DNA of 64,000 nucleotides, from contig NC_046673.1 of the NCBI RefSeq assembly GCF_003369915.1, forward strand, positions 19,335,718-19,399,717, written 5' to 3'. Source of the DNA: Drosophila miranda (lineage: Eukaryota; Arthropoda; Insecta; Diptera; Drosophilidae). Under the pieces are notes generated by a model. That model did no database searches and had not been told where the DNA came from. It saw nothing but the letters and a program-made list of their open reading frames with translations. Numbering within the stretch: position 1 is the first letter of the stretch; every line of letters begins with the position of its first letter. Made by a program: the position numbers and the translations under genes. Below are positions 9,540 through 22,178 of the stretch, one piece after another.

Positions 9540-11955
9540 TCCGAAAGCCGACACAAATCCAGATCACAGATCACAAGTGGAGGAGGAGCAAAGACAGAGA
9601 GAGAGAGAGAGCTCAGAATCCCATTCAAGCGTTACCAGGCGCAACAGATTTGTGACTAAGCCAAGCGGCAGCACAATCCAAAGCTGGAAGACACCTTCCA
9701 AAGACAAAACCAGCCCCAACCCCAACCCCAGACCCCAGTGCATTATGATACATATATGTATATGTATTTGCAAATTGCATTAGTCGCCCGCTACTCTGCT
9801 TCCATGGCTCGCTGCATTTGCCCCTGCCACTGGCACTGTGTCACTTGGATGCGCCTCAATTGAGACCTCCTCTCTGTGGGGCTGGGTGTCACTTTCAATT
9901 GAATGCTGTCTAAGCCTCTCTGTTCCAATTGATTTGCTTTTATCACCTTTCGATTCGTTTTTATAATGCTATCCGGTTCTATTATGACATAGTTGCGTGC
10001 ATATGCATATACATACCATATACCTGTCTGTATATAGTATCTGTCTTATCTCGAACGTGGAGCATATCATATAACTATTTTAGGTCTTGAATTCAACCGT
10101 TTTTATGGCACTAAAGCTTTCCTATGCTCACGTTCGAGAGTTTCAACAAACAGGTAATATATATGCTCTCAGAGACTGCTAGACTACTATACTATACCAA
10201 AAAGCTGTTCTATGGCGAGGTTTTTCGTTAAGCCCCTAGAAAGATGGCGCGCGAGGGGTAGCAATTCTTTTTTTTACCTATGCTTCGTCTCTGACTGGGG
10301 CCGGCTGCCAACTTGGCTAAGCCTACAAAAAATAAAAAGTCGCAGAAACGTCGTACTTTTCGGTCCGGTAATTTTCTAGTCAATGCGTTACCCGTATCAT
10401 GTCAGGGCCGAGTTTCTTATTCTTAAGAACCATTGAGCTTAATGGTTTTTCTTAATTTTCCTAATTTCTATGACCTCCAGCTATGTTCAGCGATTAATAA
10501 ATGTATAAATCATAATATAAAACTGTTCAATATCATTACTCTTTGAATTTCACCATAAACACCTACTCTATTTAATGGAAAACTGGAAATTTCTAACATC
10601 TATATAACAAACTAATATAAAACCCATTCTATGCCGTTACTCTTTGAGTTTCATATACAAAAATGTTATTTTTAATGCAAATCTACGTCTAAAGGTATGC
10701 ATAAATCATAATTTGGCTATCTAACAAATGATTAATAAATCCTTTACTCTTCAAATTTCCATTAAAAGTGTTCTTTTTAATGGAAATCTTTATATAAATC
10801 ACTGGAGACAATTGTTCAAAGACCCCATAGTATATATTTCTTATAAAAACACCTAAAACATTGTCATATCTGATCTCATACCAAATATGTGTAGCTCTCT
10901 TTTATAAATATATATACAGCACGATTATTCTCTTTCAATTCGTTGACTGCTGGTTCAATCATTCTTTATTCGGGGATTTTTGCTTCATTTTTTAGTTCAG
11001 ATGCGTTTCGTAATCGTATTCGTAATTTGTTAACATTATTTGTATTGTAAACGCAATCGTTGCAATCGTATGCATAAATATGTTTATCAAAACAACAATT
11101 CACTTTATACTAGATTGGGGGATCATCTTCAGAGATTGTACATACAAAAGACATTCATAGGTATTCCTTAAGGGATCAACAATCAAAAAACAATGATGGT
11201 TTCTGGGATGGGCAGAGGACTGTGGTACATATGTCATATGTTTGTGTTCGTTTTGTTGTAGGTAGTATATGTATATATATATATGTATGGTAAGGTACAT
11301 TGGATTGTTTCTTAGTGTTTTAGTATACATAGCACATGTATGTATGTATTGTACAAATATACAATGGTGTATAATTCGTTTTTTGTTCATTGATGACCTC
11401 CTGTCCGTTCGCTTTCAACTTTTTCGTTTCATTTCCATGGCATGCAATGCACAAAACAATAAATAATACAATACAATACAGAATAATCGAATAATGCACA
11501 TTTGGACATTTGGTGTATATCATACCCTTCCTACAAAATACAAATATAGCTATATATCATATATATATATATCTTTCTATCTATCTATTATGTATATCTG
11601 TATAATTTCTGTGTGCTGCTGGCGCTGGCAAAAGCAAAGATGATTCTCTCGTACAAAATACATAAATTAAATATATCTGAACAAACCATTCAACAATAAT
11701 GTATATCAAGTATATGGTATGGTATACCCTATATAAAAATGCAAATTGCTTGACTCTCCGTTTCGTTGAGCACTTTCGATTCTAAAAACACGCATTATAA
11801 AAATCATCTTAAGTACAAAGCACAACATCAACTGCTGGACGTGTGTCCGCGTGTATATATAATACAAGAAATAAAAGAAACTTATGGAATGAACTTATAG
11901 ATATACAAAAATATATATATATAAAGGCAGGCAGGCAAGCAGACGGCCAAGGCTT
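9540..11955. other. Intergenic spacer between the HAD gene and the anoctamin gene
   Basis: About 2.4 kb without a recognisable gene. It holds the 5' flank of the minus-strand HAD gene, a (GA)n run at 9596-9611, a degenerate tandem repeat (separate entry), and TA-rich simple sequence at 11266-11286 and 11555-11575. The right end is the probable 3' UTR of the anoctamin gene; complements of AATAAA-like signals occur in the A/T-rich stretch near 11450-11470 but were not resolved. Confidence 0.5.
10536..10800. repeat. Degenerate ~100-base tandem repeat, about three units
   Basis: The pattern TTACTCTTTGAATTTC ... TTTAATGGAAA recurs with starts near 10537, 10636 and 10743. Each recurrence has an ACTCTT block, a TTTC block and a TTTTTAATGnAAATCT block with considerable drift. 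No coding potential. Confidence 0.5.
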
Positions 11956-14900
11956 TTAAACAAAGGAGGTGGCATCCTCATCACCAGCACCATGGCGCTG
12001 GCGCAGCCCCGATGACTCCTGGCTCTTGGTCTGCTGGATGTGGACTGCTGTCTGGGCCTGCAGCATGGCATGCTGCTTCTCGTACTCAATGATGTGTTCG
12101 CGCAGCAGGAAATTCTCGCGCTTGATCCGCTTCAGCAGTCGACCAGAGACATCGGGCACGGCCCAGCGCAGCACGCCCTGCAGCATATTGATGATGTTCT
12201 AAGGCAAGCAAAATATTAAATAGGGTTAAATACAGATCTATTTCGCATTGAATGACCATACCTGATAGATGACTATGAAGGCCAGACGACCCGTGAGTAT
12301 TTTCCAGTAGATCATGGGCCGCTTGTACGGATGATCGTCCGTGGGCGCATTCCGGAACTCTGTGTAGCGACACTCCGTCTCATTCACATACTGACTGCCC
12401 CCGAGCAGTGGCTGCAGCTGAAAGTCCTTGGTGTTGAAGTACGCCAGCGTAAAGTTTAGATACCCGTTGAGCTCCCGGTCGCCCGTTGAGGCTGCGTACA
12501 CGATTTTCGGTATGAGGTTTGTGCTAAATGCAATTATCATGGCCTAAAAGGGTTTACACAAACGACAGCTTAGAGATCTACATTGATTTCTATATTCTCG
12601 GTTGGACTCACGCTAGAGGCCACGGCTATGCGTGTGACTACAGTCATGATGTTGTGCCACACGCCAATGTCCCTGGCTCGCATGCCCACTGGTCGGCGCA
12701 GAAAGCGCAGCATCTTGATGGCATCTAAACGCACTTCGATCACATTGTTGAGCAGCGCCAGCAGCGGTGCCAGCGGAAAGGCCAGGCTGAATAATGTGAT
12801 AAAGCCGAATTGCACGACTGCAGCACCACCATTTAGAGGGAGATGGAAGAGAGAGAGATAGAGAGAGGTCGTTAGAAAGCGCTTCTTAGGCCCTGTACAG
12901 GACAGCACTAAAAAAATCCCAGTGCTGCTTCCCAGTGGATTCAAGAACGAAAATTTCAATGTTTTTTTATTTTTTTGCCCGATCCTTACCCATTTCCAGG
13001 TACTCCACATAAAGCGAATTATTCTCGGCGGGCAGTAGATTGTAGTCCTCGGTAAACTGATTGTAGGGCACCAGTCGCTGCTCCTTGTGGCTCTTGTACC
13101 AGCCATGACGATAAATCATCTCCTTGACGGTGCGCATAAGATAGGGAATGAGCATCTCGACAATGGCGTTCACTGCCTGCTTGCCGGCCATAATTATCAC
13201 CAGCTGCATGCAGAGCTCCATGAGACAGCCGCCCGGATTGCACTCCTCCTGGCGGAAGCCCAGCACGCGATTGTATTTAGCCGGATAGCCAACAAACTTG
13301 CCCTTCAGGAAGGCTATGTAGAAGAGCGAGGAATAGTAGTTGACGAACTGGAACACATAGTTCTTAATGGTGAGGCTCTCGTCGTACTCCGTTTGGGTGC
13401 GGCAGTACTCGTAGTTGGTCAGACGCACGGCCAGATTGGAGTAGACCAGGTCCAGCAGCGAGATGACAATCAGATCGATGATGCCCGCCGTCATGGGCAG
13501 GATCATCACTTTAAAGGTCATCGAGTTCTCGCTGCCCAGGATGCTGTGTGAGGCACGCTGCGCCATTCTATAGATGATGATGCCCGCAATGGCAATCACT
13601 GATATGCAAATCTGTGGAGTGTGGCGTGGAGTTGCGTAAACAAGATCAAATATCGTCTTAAGAAAGGTAAAAGCATTTACAAACACTTACAAACAACACC
13701 ATGATGCTGTAGCTGGTAAAGTTGGGCAGGAACTTGATGCTCCAGAAGGGCACATCCGGATCCAGTATGCCAGTGCCCTGGGTATTGCCAGCCAGCCGCT
13801 TCGAGCGCGATATCTTTGCCAGATACTGGGAACGCGGATGTTCCACATGATGTGTGAATCCAGTCAGGCCCCAGCGATGCACCAGTCCCGCCGAATAACG
13901 TTTCCAGAACTCCAAATACGTCACCGACCAAATGGCCATGGCCAGGGCAAACACCACCGTCATATTGTTGTCTATCAGATAATTAAACTTGGAAGACGTG
14001 CACGTCTCGTTCAGGCGCCAATAGTCGCAGCTGCGATCGCACTGCGGACACATGATCGTTCCGCTATCCTCGCAGATATCACGACTGATCGGATCACTGC
14101 TCCACGTCACAAAGCCGTATAGGAAGCAGAGCAAACCGAATATGCTTATGGGTATCAACATTTGAGTGTAGAATCCCAGCCAGGCAAAGTATAATGCCAC
14201 CTTGGCACCGAAGTAGTCTTTGATTTGGTCCAGTGGCTGGAGGCTATATAGGAAACGAAATATATACAAGATTTTTAGTATTCTAAAAACAACAAGCTGG
14301 CAGGGAAGAGAAGGATTACTAAAAGCATTCTAAGGTTTTCAATGGATCTACTGGTATTACAGGAGATTGATGGGAGAACCTCAGTATTCTAAAATAAACA
14401 AGAACGAATGGCGATGTCACAAATACTAGAAGCCAGGGATATACCAAGGAAAGAAATTCGGGAAGCTATCTTAAAAGTTCACAATGGAACTATCCATTTG
14501 ATCTATTCCCTGACCTAAAGAGCAGCAAACACTTTACTATTCCTATTAGTTATCCTAGAAACTATGTGTCTTTGTTCCCTCCGCTGTGTAGATCGAGGGG
14601 ATTCTTTGAAAATACAAGCAATACCCTACATAATGGTTTCCAACATTTAAAAAAAGGGGGAAATCCCCTTCAGTGCATAAAAGCTACTAGTCCTACATTT
14701 CATATCTAATATGAGTACTATAAATAACACGGAAATGCAGAACAATCTTTAACAATAAACAACAATTAAAATGAATCATTCCACGAGGCATTCCCCTCTT
14801 ACTTCTTCCACTTGGTGATGTTGGCCCACTCCTTGAGCAGACGATCCCTGTCCGCTTTCTGCAATAGAAAAAATCACAATATAATAATAATATATATGGT

Positions 14901-17900
14901 GGAATATAAATATATATCTCAAAACTCACATCGTGGAGGGTGTAGGCGCATGTATAGATGCCATCTTGAACGAGCTTCTCGACGCCCAGATTGTCGACTG
15001 TTTCCTCGCCTTCGAGAAAGTGCTGTCGCTGCAGTATAAAGTTGATGATGGAGTACCGAGTGCTGTCATCGAAGAAGTTTGGATGCTCTGTGTCGTACAG
15101 CTCCAGATAGTTGCGTGAGAACTCCAGGTGGATGCGTGGCTCTCGTTCGGGAAAGAGTTCCGTGTTCAGCTGCACGGAACTGAAGAGGCTGCGGCACATG
15201 CGGGTGAAGCAGGACTTGAAGGCGGGCGCCGCCTCATCGAAGATCTGATCCTGGCCCGGTATTGGCTTCAGTGGCACCTTGATCTTCAATATCTCCGCAT
15301 AGCGATAGAGCACCTCGAAGGGGGCATGGATCTTGATAAAGTGCACGCGCTGCACTTTGTTGTGCTCCAGCTGCAAGCCCTCCCTCTGCAGATTCGCCTC
15401 GAAGATCTCCCGCTTCCGACGATGATCCTCCACCTGATCCTCGCCATTGTAGGCCAGCACAAAGTCCACGCTCCGTTTGCCATCATCAAAGCGTCTGTAG
15501 GTCTGTAGATCCCAAGAAAGAGAAACGAGAAGAGCTTTAGACAAATCCGAATATGAATCACATCACACTGAGACGGAGAAACGAAATATCTTAAAAATAC
15601 GTATGGTTATCTATAAACTAGAAACAACAAAGCGTGTGGGTGCGAGTGCCTGCACTTCCCGGGCCCCACCCCAGCCCATCACCATGCGAGACTCCTCCTG
15701 GGGCTCCTGGTTGCCCAGCCAGGCCAGAAAGCCACAGCAGGCCGGCATTTTTGGGAGAGTCGGAACGGAACGAAAGAACAACCGACCGTCGCGGGCGAAT
15801 AACAGAATGGGTTTGATGCCGCCTCCGCCTCTTTCTCTCTCTCTCTCTGCGAGGCGGGAGGCGGCACAGATTGGAGATGTATGCATTGAATATATATTTA
15901 TTTAAATATATACCATGCACACATTTTTCTCCGTGCAGCAGCAGGCAGAGCAGTAGCATACATACTATTTATAATTACAATAAAATACAAAAATGTACAA
16001 AACAGTTTTTCATTTACCCAAAAAGAAAATTCCCTCAAGCAAGCTTTTTGGAAAGAAAGAAAGCTTTCGGTTCACCGAAGTATTGGATACCCTTTTGCAG
16101 ATCGTTAGCTAAATAGCTTCATATTGTATTTAAAGTATCTTGACATATTCTGTGATTTATGTAGATTGCTAATCAATAACAATTTAGAGTTTAATTGAAA
16201 AGGTTTTTTCCTCAAAGCATAGGTCTTATGACAGATCATTGGACCGAAGAATGTCTAGATAAACAATATAAGATGCATCGGTAATGGGTATATTTCCAGA
16301 AACTCTTAAGAACTTGCCCTTTAACCGATTGTTCCTATGGTAGCTATAAATATTTTCATACAGATATGGTTATAGTATTTCTACAGACATTTTGGATGGC
16401 TAACTGATTTCTAAATATGGCTGGAATCATTCCAAATAAATTAAAAAACTAGCATTTTGATGGTTTGTCTGCCCCAAAACTAGATGTAGCCCAGGGTAGC
16501 TTCTTTTTTTTTTTAAATCAAAGAAATATAAATACAGACAAACGGATGCACGCCAGTCCTGCTGCTAATACAGAAATCTACATATATGCTTTCTGGGTGC
16601 GTAACAAAACATCTACAGAATTATAATGCTCTTTCTGCAAAAGGGTATCATCAATCAGAAGCAAATAAAACAAAGAAGAGTGTGAAAGAAGAGGCGTCTA
16701 GAATGCGTGTGTCGTGTGTGTATAGCAAAAGAGAACGTTCGAAGAGTGCGAAAGCTTGCTCTAGTAGTGTTGTGGGAGATGTGTACATATACCGTACCGT
16801 ACTCCGTATCGGTGTATGTATGCAAATGTGGATGAGATGGAAACAACAACAACTGCCGCAACAAAGGCGAGAGAGGGCGAGAGATCAAGAGAGAGCGAGC
16901 AGGCAGGTTGGTTGGTTGGGAGGTTGTGATGAGAGCGAGTGAGTGAGTGAGTGAGTGCAAAGGATTAAATAAGAGAGGCAGCGAGCAGAGCGGCAGAGCG
17001 AGGCGGTTTTTTTGTTTTTGGTTTTTTTTGGTTTTTTGGCGTTTCGTGCGGTAATTCGTTGTGGATCATATCGTAATTTTTTGTTTGTTGGATCGTATTG
17101 TTATTGTTGTTGTTTACCCTCAATTTCCACTGGGAGTATGTAATTGGCAATTTCTTATCTTTATTAGAAACTGTGCTACTATTTCTTAACAGACGTCTAG
17201 AGACCTCATCGTCACCACCTCCTGCTCCTGCTCCAGCTCCAGCTCCTGTATGGCCGCCAACACCAATCCCCGTGGGCAAATGATTCCGTCCGTTGTGCAG
17301 GGCCAGCATTTGTGCAGCAATCGCTGCATCCGTTTGATCGCCTCCACCGTTCAGGTGCTCCAAGGCCGTCGACTGCCGATAGCCGGGCTGCCACGCCAAA
17401 GCAGCATGCTCGGCAGCGGCGCCACTACCCAGCCGCAGGCTGTTGCGTGTCTCATCATTGGCCAGATCCACGGCCGAATGGTAGATAGTGTTCCGCGACT
17501 GTGACAGCGATTTGCGATGGGCGGCTGCGGCAGCCGCCGCCTCGGAATCCGCCAGCGAAATGGTGTCAAAGTACAGGCTCTCGCGCTCGTCCATCTCCGA
17601 TTCGGGATAGTCGTAGTCGTGGGTGCGGACTGGAACGAATGGGCATTTGAGGGATTAATCGGGGATATCTGGACTAGGCAATAGGTTGGTTTTAGTGCGT
17701 GCATTACGAGCAAGTGGATGACGAGACGATGGGATGATGATGATGATGATGACGGCCCTTAACCGAGGGACACCATAGTCGATGCGGGTAATCGATCATT
17801 CCCCTTACAAAGTAAGAAATTATTTTATTCTGATTCTAATTGAATTACTACTGATTTACGCTGGCATATAATCTACTATACATTATTTTACATATAAATT

Positions 17901-18734
17901 AGCTTTAAATAGGCGACATCCCAGAGAAATTTCTTTCAATAGAAATGCATCCACTTTTACCATAAATCCAATATACCCCTATGCTCTTTTTGAGTACCGG
18001 GTAGAGCAAATCAGTTTCTACAATCCCACCACTTTTATTACTTAAGCAAATAAATAAATAAATTCTATATTAAAATTAAAGAGCCGGAATCGTATTGGTA
18101 TAAATTATCAAGCCTCTTTCCACCATATTAATTACTGATAAGTTTCGCTTAGTGCTTCGATAGTGCCATACATGAAAAGCAGATAATGTGTAGCAACGAG
18201 GATGATGATGGCATAAAATTCCAATTCCGATTCCGATTCCATGCCGCCGGCTAATTCCGTGGCAAAAACTTATCAGAGAGCCCAGCCGCTGTTGCTGTTT
18301 CTGTTTTTCTGATACCAAAACGGTGGACGGGGTCATTTAAATGCGGTCAATTATATAATTGATGCCCCCCTCCCGTTTACGAAACACATGAGTGGTGTGG
18401 GAGCTTCGATGGATGGATGAATGGATGGTTGAATGCTTGGTGCGGGGGATGTGGGTCTGATGATCCGTTTCCGGCGAACACTTTACACACTGAATGAGGC
18501 CTAAGAAAAACCAAACCAAAATCGATCCCAATACAAATACATAGGTGTGTTCTCAAACAAAAAAATGCAGAACAATAACGATCGAAATATGTACATATGT
18601 ACAAACATAAATGCACAATAAAAGAGACACAAAAAAGACAAAGATCGTTGGGTTGGGGCGGGGTGGAGCGCAATGATCGAGTGATGATGGAATTTGTTTG
18701 ATCATTTTTCATTTTATTTACCCGCCGAATACAT
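11956..18734 (-). CDS. Anoctamin/TMEM16 family membrane protein (CG10353-like)
   Basis: Nine exons are well supported or consistent: 17118-17629, 14930-15502, 14803-14858, 13691-14243, 12990-13611, 12612-12817, 12262-12543 and 11956-12198, plus a proposed 13-base first exon at 18722-18734 (MYSA). All phases agree and the sum is 3060 bases (1019 residues). The N-terminal cytosolic part is glycine- and alanine-rich, then the anoctamin dimerisation domain (RSVDFVLAYNG). Transmembrane segments begin at VALYFAWLGFYTQMLIPISI. The family hallmarks LMELCMQLVIIM, EMVVQFGFITLFSLAFPLAP and NNVIEVRLDA carry acidic residues that form the two-calcium site in TMEM16 proteins. Members are Ca-activated chloride channels or lipid scramblases; which one applies here cannot be decided. 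The C-terminus is hydrophilic and Q-rich. Confidence 0.88.
15503..17117. other. Large intron of the anoctamin gene
   Basis: No exon is needed here because the flanking exons join in phase 0. It holds CT/GA-rich runs at 15828-15848 and 16862-16902, and AT-rich drifted sequence at 15960-16560. Minus-strand ORFs at 15611-15959 overlap in three frames and show no family resemblance, so an alternative exon is possible but not supported. Confidence 0.45.
17630..18721. other. First intron of the anoctamin gene (inferred)
   Basis: Lies between the proposed 13-base first coding exon and exon 2. Contains short (GAT)n runs near 17735-17750 and AT-rich sequence. No gene seen. Confidence 0.4.
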
Positions 18735-21231
18735 GGTGAACGGCCGAGGCAGAGGCAGAGGTAGAGAGAGGGAGAGAGAGCGGGTAGAGTAGCGTGGTGT
18801 ATGGCAGTTTTTTTTTTTTTTTTTTTGCTATATCGATTATGGATAGATCCTTGTGGCCTCGGATTCGGATTCGGCTTTGGCTTCAGCTTCAGCTCTCCTC
18901 TCTCTGGTTATCGATTCCTGGCGATCCACTTCGTTTCCACACACGGACGGGGGGCGGCTGCGCAGGTGCGCCTGAGCCCGGGCATAGCGGTATTACACGA
19001 CGACGACTGAAGGAGTAGCGCAGGCGGCAAAAAGAGAGACCACACCACAGGTGACGCAGAAGAAATGTGAGCACTCAAACAAACAAAAAGAACAAAAAAT
19101 CGCACGCACACGAACGCCGCAAAAAATAAAAAGAAGGAATGATGTCAGAGGGGGGGTACAAAAAATATTAGGCGGCCCCAATATATGCGTACGTTCGCTC
19201 GCGTTGTTTGCCGATTACTGAAAAAACCAAATACGAAACAAAATACGCTTTGCTCCGCCGGGGGTTAACCAAACTCAGTAGCCAGCCTCAGACCCAGCAG
19301 CGCCCCAGAACTACATTGAACTAGAAACAGCACCAAAAAAAAACGAAAAAAAAACTAACCAAACACACACACACACACACACGCAAAAAACATAAAACAA
19401 CAAGAACAATCAACTGATTGCCCAAATACAGGCAGGCGGCGGCATGCAGCCAGATGTGACGTTGCACAGTGTTTGGGAAATGATACGGCGAATGGGTTTC
19501 GTACCCCGCACAGTGTCCCGAAATTGTAGAAAAACGAGAGTGTACATATGGGAGGTATGTCCCTGTTTCCCAGTTTCTAAATTATGCAAAAATCTCCCTT
19601 GAAAACAGAACACTGAATATAAAGAACTAAAGATCTCATAGGTTTTAGTAATCTTTTAAGATTCTTTTGTTGAATATTAATGATCCATCATTCAATCTTA
19701 ATGGAGAATTTCTATAAGTTTCCACTGGAGTTCTTCTGTTCTGTTCCATCTGTTTGTTTCAACAAAAGTTGCCTAAATTATTCCTAATAGTTGGATTTCT
19801 CTCACTCTTTCTTTAACAGAAAACCCATAACTTATACTTCTGTCTGAACAAAATCCGAATGTGGCTCCGAGAACACTTTATGTGGGCGTCAAGCTAATAT
19901 GCTCTTTCGTGATAGGGTAAACGCCACAGATCGACACAGGGGGGGAAATCATTGACCTTGACGGAATATCCAAAATTGGTGGGAATACTGGGCAATACGG
20001 ACTACAAAATGTGCTTCTGTGTAACGCTCCCAGACGAATTTCGGAGGTCGCAAGCAGAACTAGTTGTTTATAAAGGGAAATCGGCATGAAAGAAAAAGCA
20101 TGTGTACGGAGACTGCAAAGGTCAAGTTAAAGCGTAAATTGTTGACAAAAGCAAAGTGCAAAAATAATTTTTTTTTTATTTATCTTCAGCTTGTCTAACA
20201 ATTTAAAACCTGTTTCACACTCGCTGCCAGACAGACAGACACACACACACGCAGACACACAGACACAGGGGGAGAGTCGAGCAGATGTAAAGCCGGAAAA
20301 TAGTCCAAGACACGCAAATTTTCGGTGGAAATGGAGGCGATGGCCGCCGAAAGACATTCAAGAAGAAGGCTCATTCATCATTTTGAAGCCATTAAACACA
20401 ATGAAGCTACTACTAGCTAGCGAATGGGTGCGCTCGAGTGATAATGATACACCATCGCCACCTCTGGCGGCATCTTCTTCTAGGCATGAGCATGTCTCTA
20501 TATTTAGCAGATTGCATACAGAAATTGTCTCTGGTGTGGGCTTGTGGGGGAGGAGGACTGCAACTTGGTTAGAAACAATGCGTTATTAGTAGTTTAGCAG
20601 GCATGCGGATTCTCCTCTCCAGTCTAACCGCCTGGGGGACTCACCTTGGTCAACCGATTTTTGGTTGTGCTGTGATGTGATGCGTCCTAGTATTTACTGG
20701 AAGCCAGGGCCCATATCAACCTGCTCTTGCTCCTGTTAGTGTTTCCCGCCCCCGCACTTTCACACTCACTAATAAGACAGGTGCAAGTATAGTTTAAATC
20801 TCGGAAGCTGCTTTTGTTTTGTGAATTTCCATCAAAAATCTTCCAAAACACTTGGGATGTCCGGCCCAGTGTTGAGTTGGGAGATTGCAAAAGTGCTGGA
20901 AAATGCTGGCAGTGTATTCGATATCGCAAAGTATCGCAAAGTATTGTACACAATTGTCTGCTAATAAACATTGAATTGTTTAATTTTGGCCAATATTATG
21001 CTTGTTCTATGTTTTTTAAGCATTAAATGTATTGCTTTTTAGGTTATTTTATGAATGAAACTCGATCGCTACTATGCTCGATAGTAAATAGTATATTTCT
21101 CTCATCTCTAACCATTTGATACCACGTCGTTTTTTGACGACTAGTTTTTGTTTTGTGCGTTGGAAAACCAAAATTTGTTAAATAATCGTAGCCATTAGGA
21201 GAATCCTGCATGTTCGCAGGACCGCAGCAGC
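18735..21231. other. Spacer between the anoctamin 5' end and selenoprotein K
   Basis: Holds the presumed anoctamin 5' UTR and promoter on the left, with a GA-rich run at 18758-18784, a T-run at 18810-18826 and a (CA)n run at 19363-19382. Around 20990-21130 is the presumed promoter of selenoprotein K, including an AGTATATTTC Motif 6-like site near 21089. No ORF of interest. Confidence 0.45.
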
Positions 21232-21673
21232 ATGGTGTACATCGACCGCAGTGAGTAAAATAACCGTCCCGATGTTTGGACCCTAGAGTTCTAGACGTTG
21301 TTTATGTTTATAGATGGTCGCGTATGCGAGAAGCGTCCTTGGGACTGGCCGCGAATAGTGGAAATATTTTTGAAAATCTGGTACATCATCAAGCAATTGT
21401 AAGTGACTCAAGTGGCTCTCCCATGGGCTAGTAATAAGCCAAGTTGCTTGCAGGTTCCTGACGTTCCTGGCCCCCTTCGACGTCAAGAGCAACAATGATA
21501 ATCGTCGTGGTGGAGGAAGCGGTTGGGGAGGCGGTGGAGGAGGCGGCGGCGGCGGAGGAGGAGGAGGTGGCAGTGGTGGGGGCAACGAAGGATTAAGGCC
21601 GAACCGACGAATTGGCCGCATTCAGAACACCATGTCCTGCAACACCCCTAGTGGTGGTGGCGGATGAGGATAG
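21232..21673 (+). CDS. SelG: Selenoprotein K (SelG/dSelK) with in-frame UGA selenocysteine
   Basis: Exons 21232-21250, 21314-21398 and 21454-21673 give 107 residues if UGA at 21665-21667 is read as selenocysteine. The protein starts MVYIDRNGRVCEKRPWDW, has one membrane segment (IVEIFLKIWYIIKQLFLTFL, residues ~21-40) and a glycine-rich cytosolic tail. It ends RIGRIQNTMSCNTPSGGGG-U-G, followed by TAG at 21671-21673. The Gly-Gly-Sec-Gly end is the hallmark of selenoprotein K and of the fly protein. In known biology SelK sits in the ER membrane and takes part in ER-associated degradation and, with DHHC6, in palmitoylation. Ordinary gene callers would stop at the UGA, two codons early. A SECIS candidate lies 100-190 bases downstream. 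Confidence 0.93.
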
Positions 21674-21769
21674 TAGCGACATCCAGTTCCAACTAATGAA
21701 CGGATGTCGCGCATATCCCAGGATGAGTCAGATTAAGCAGCACCCATAACATGACTCCCACATCAGATT

Positions 21770-21859
21770 CATATCTTGCCCAGCGTGGCACTAATGACGC
21801 AGCATTCTAAAACTCGAATTTGAGCGGATTGCTGCGGATGCGATTGAACTACTGATATG
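21770..21859 (+). promoter_or_regulatory. SECIS element candidate in the selenoprotein K 3' UTR
   Basis: ATGA at 21794-21797 is followed by CGCAGCA (21798-21804), which pairs perfectly with TGCTGCG at 21830-21836; GGAT at 21836-21839 supplies the opposite side of the non-Watson-Crick core (GA facing ATGA). The apical loop has an A-run at 21809-21812, as SECIS loops require. An outer stem can form between CATATC at 21770-21775 and GATATG at 21854-21859. This arrangement would recruit SBP2 and eEFSec so that the ribosome inserts Sec at 21665. Folding was judged by eye. Confidence 0.75.
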
Positions 21860-22178
21860 GGGGTCGCTGTAAAGTTTGACCATCATATATGACCCACAAA
21901 TTAACTTAGCTCTATTTTAGCCATACGATTTTCGAAACAATTTTTTTGGTTCTGGCTTTACCAAATTTACTCAAACTAATGTTAAAACTTTGCAATAAAC
22001 GCGAATTAAAGATTCTTCTGAATAGTAATAATAATAATAATAATTTGAATATTATAAAAGAAATCTCTAGAAAATTTTTTCTGGCGTTTACAAGCACTTT
22101 CTGCTATCAGCGATCTGGCAACACTGCACACGAACATCTGTTCCATCGACGAAGAAGAAGGGGCAGCAGCGGTAACAG

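Noticed and set aside
15611-15959. Overlapping minus-strand ORFs in the anoctamin intron
   Set aside because: The flanking exons already join in phase, and the ORFs include CT-repeat sequence; there is no anoctamin similarity.
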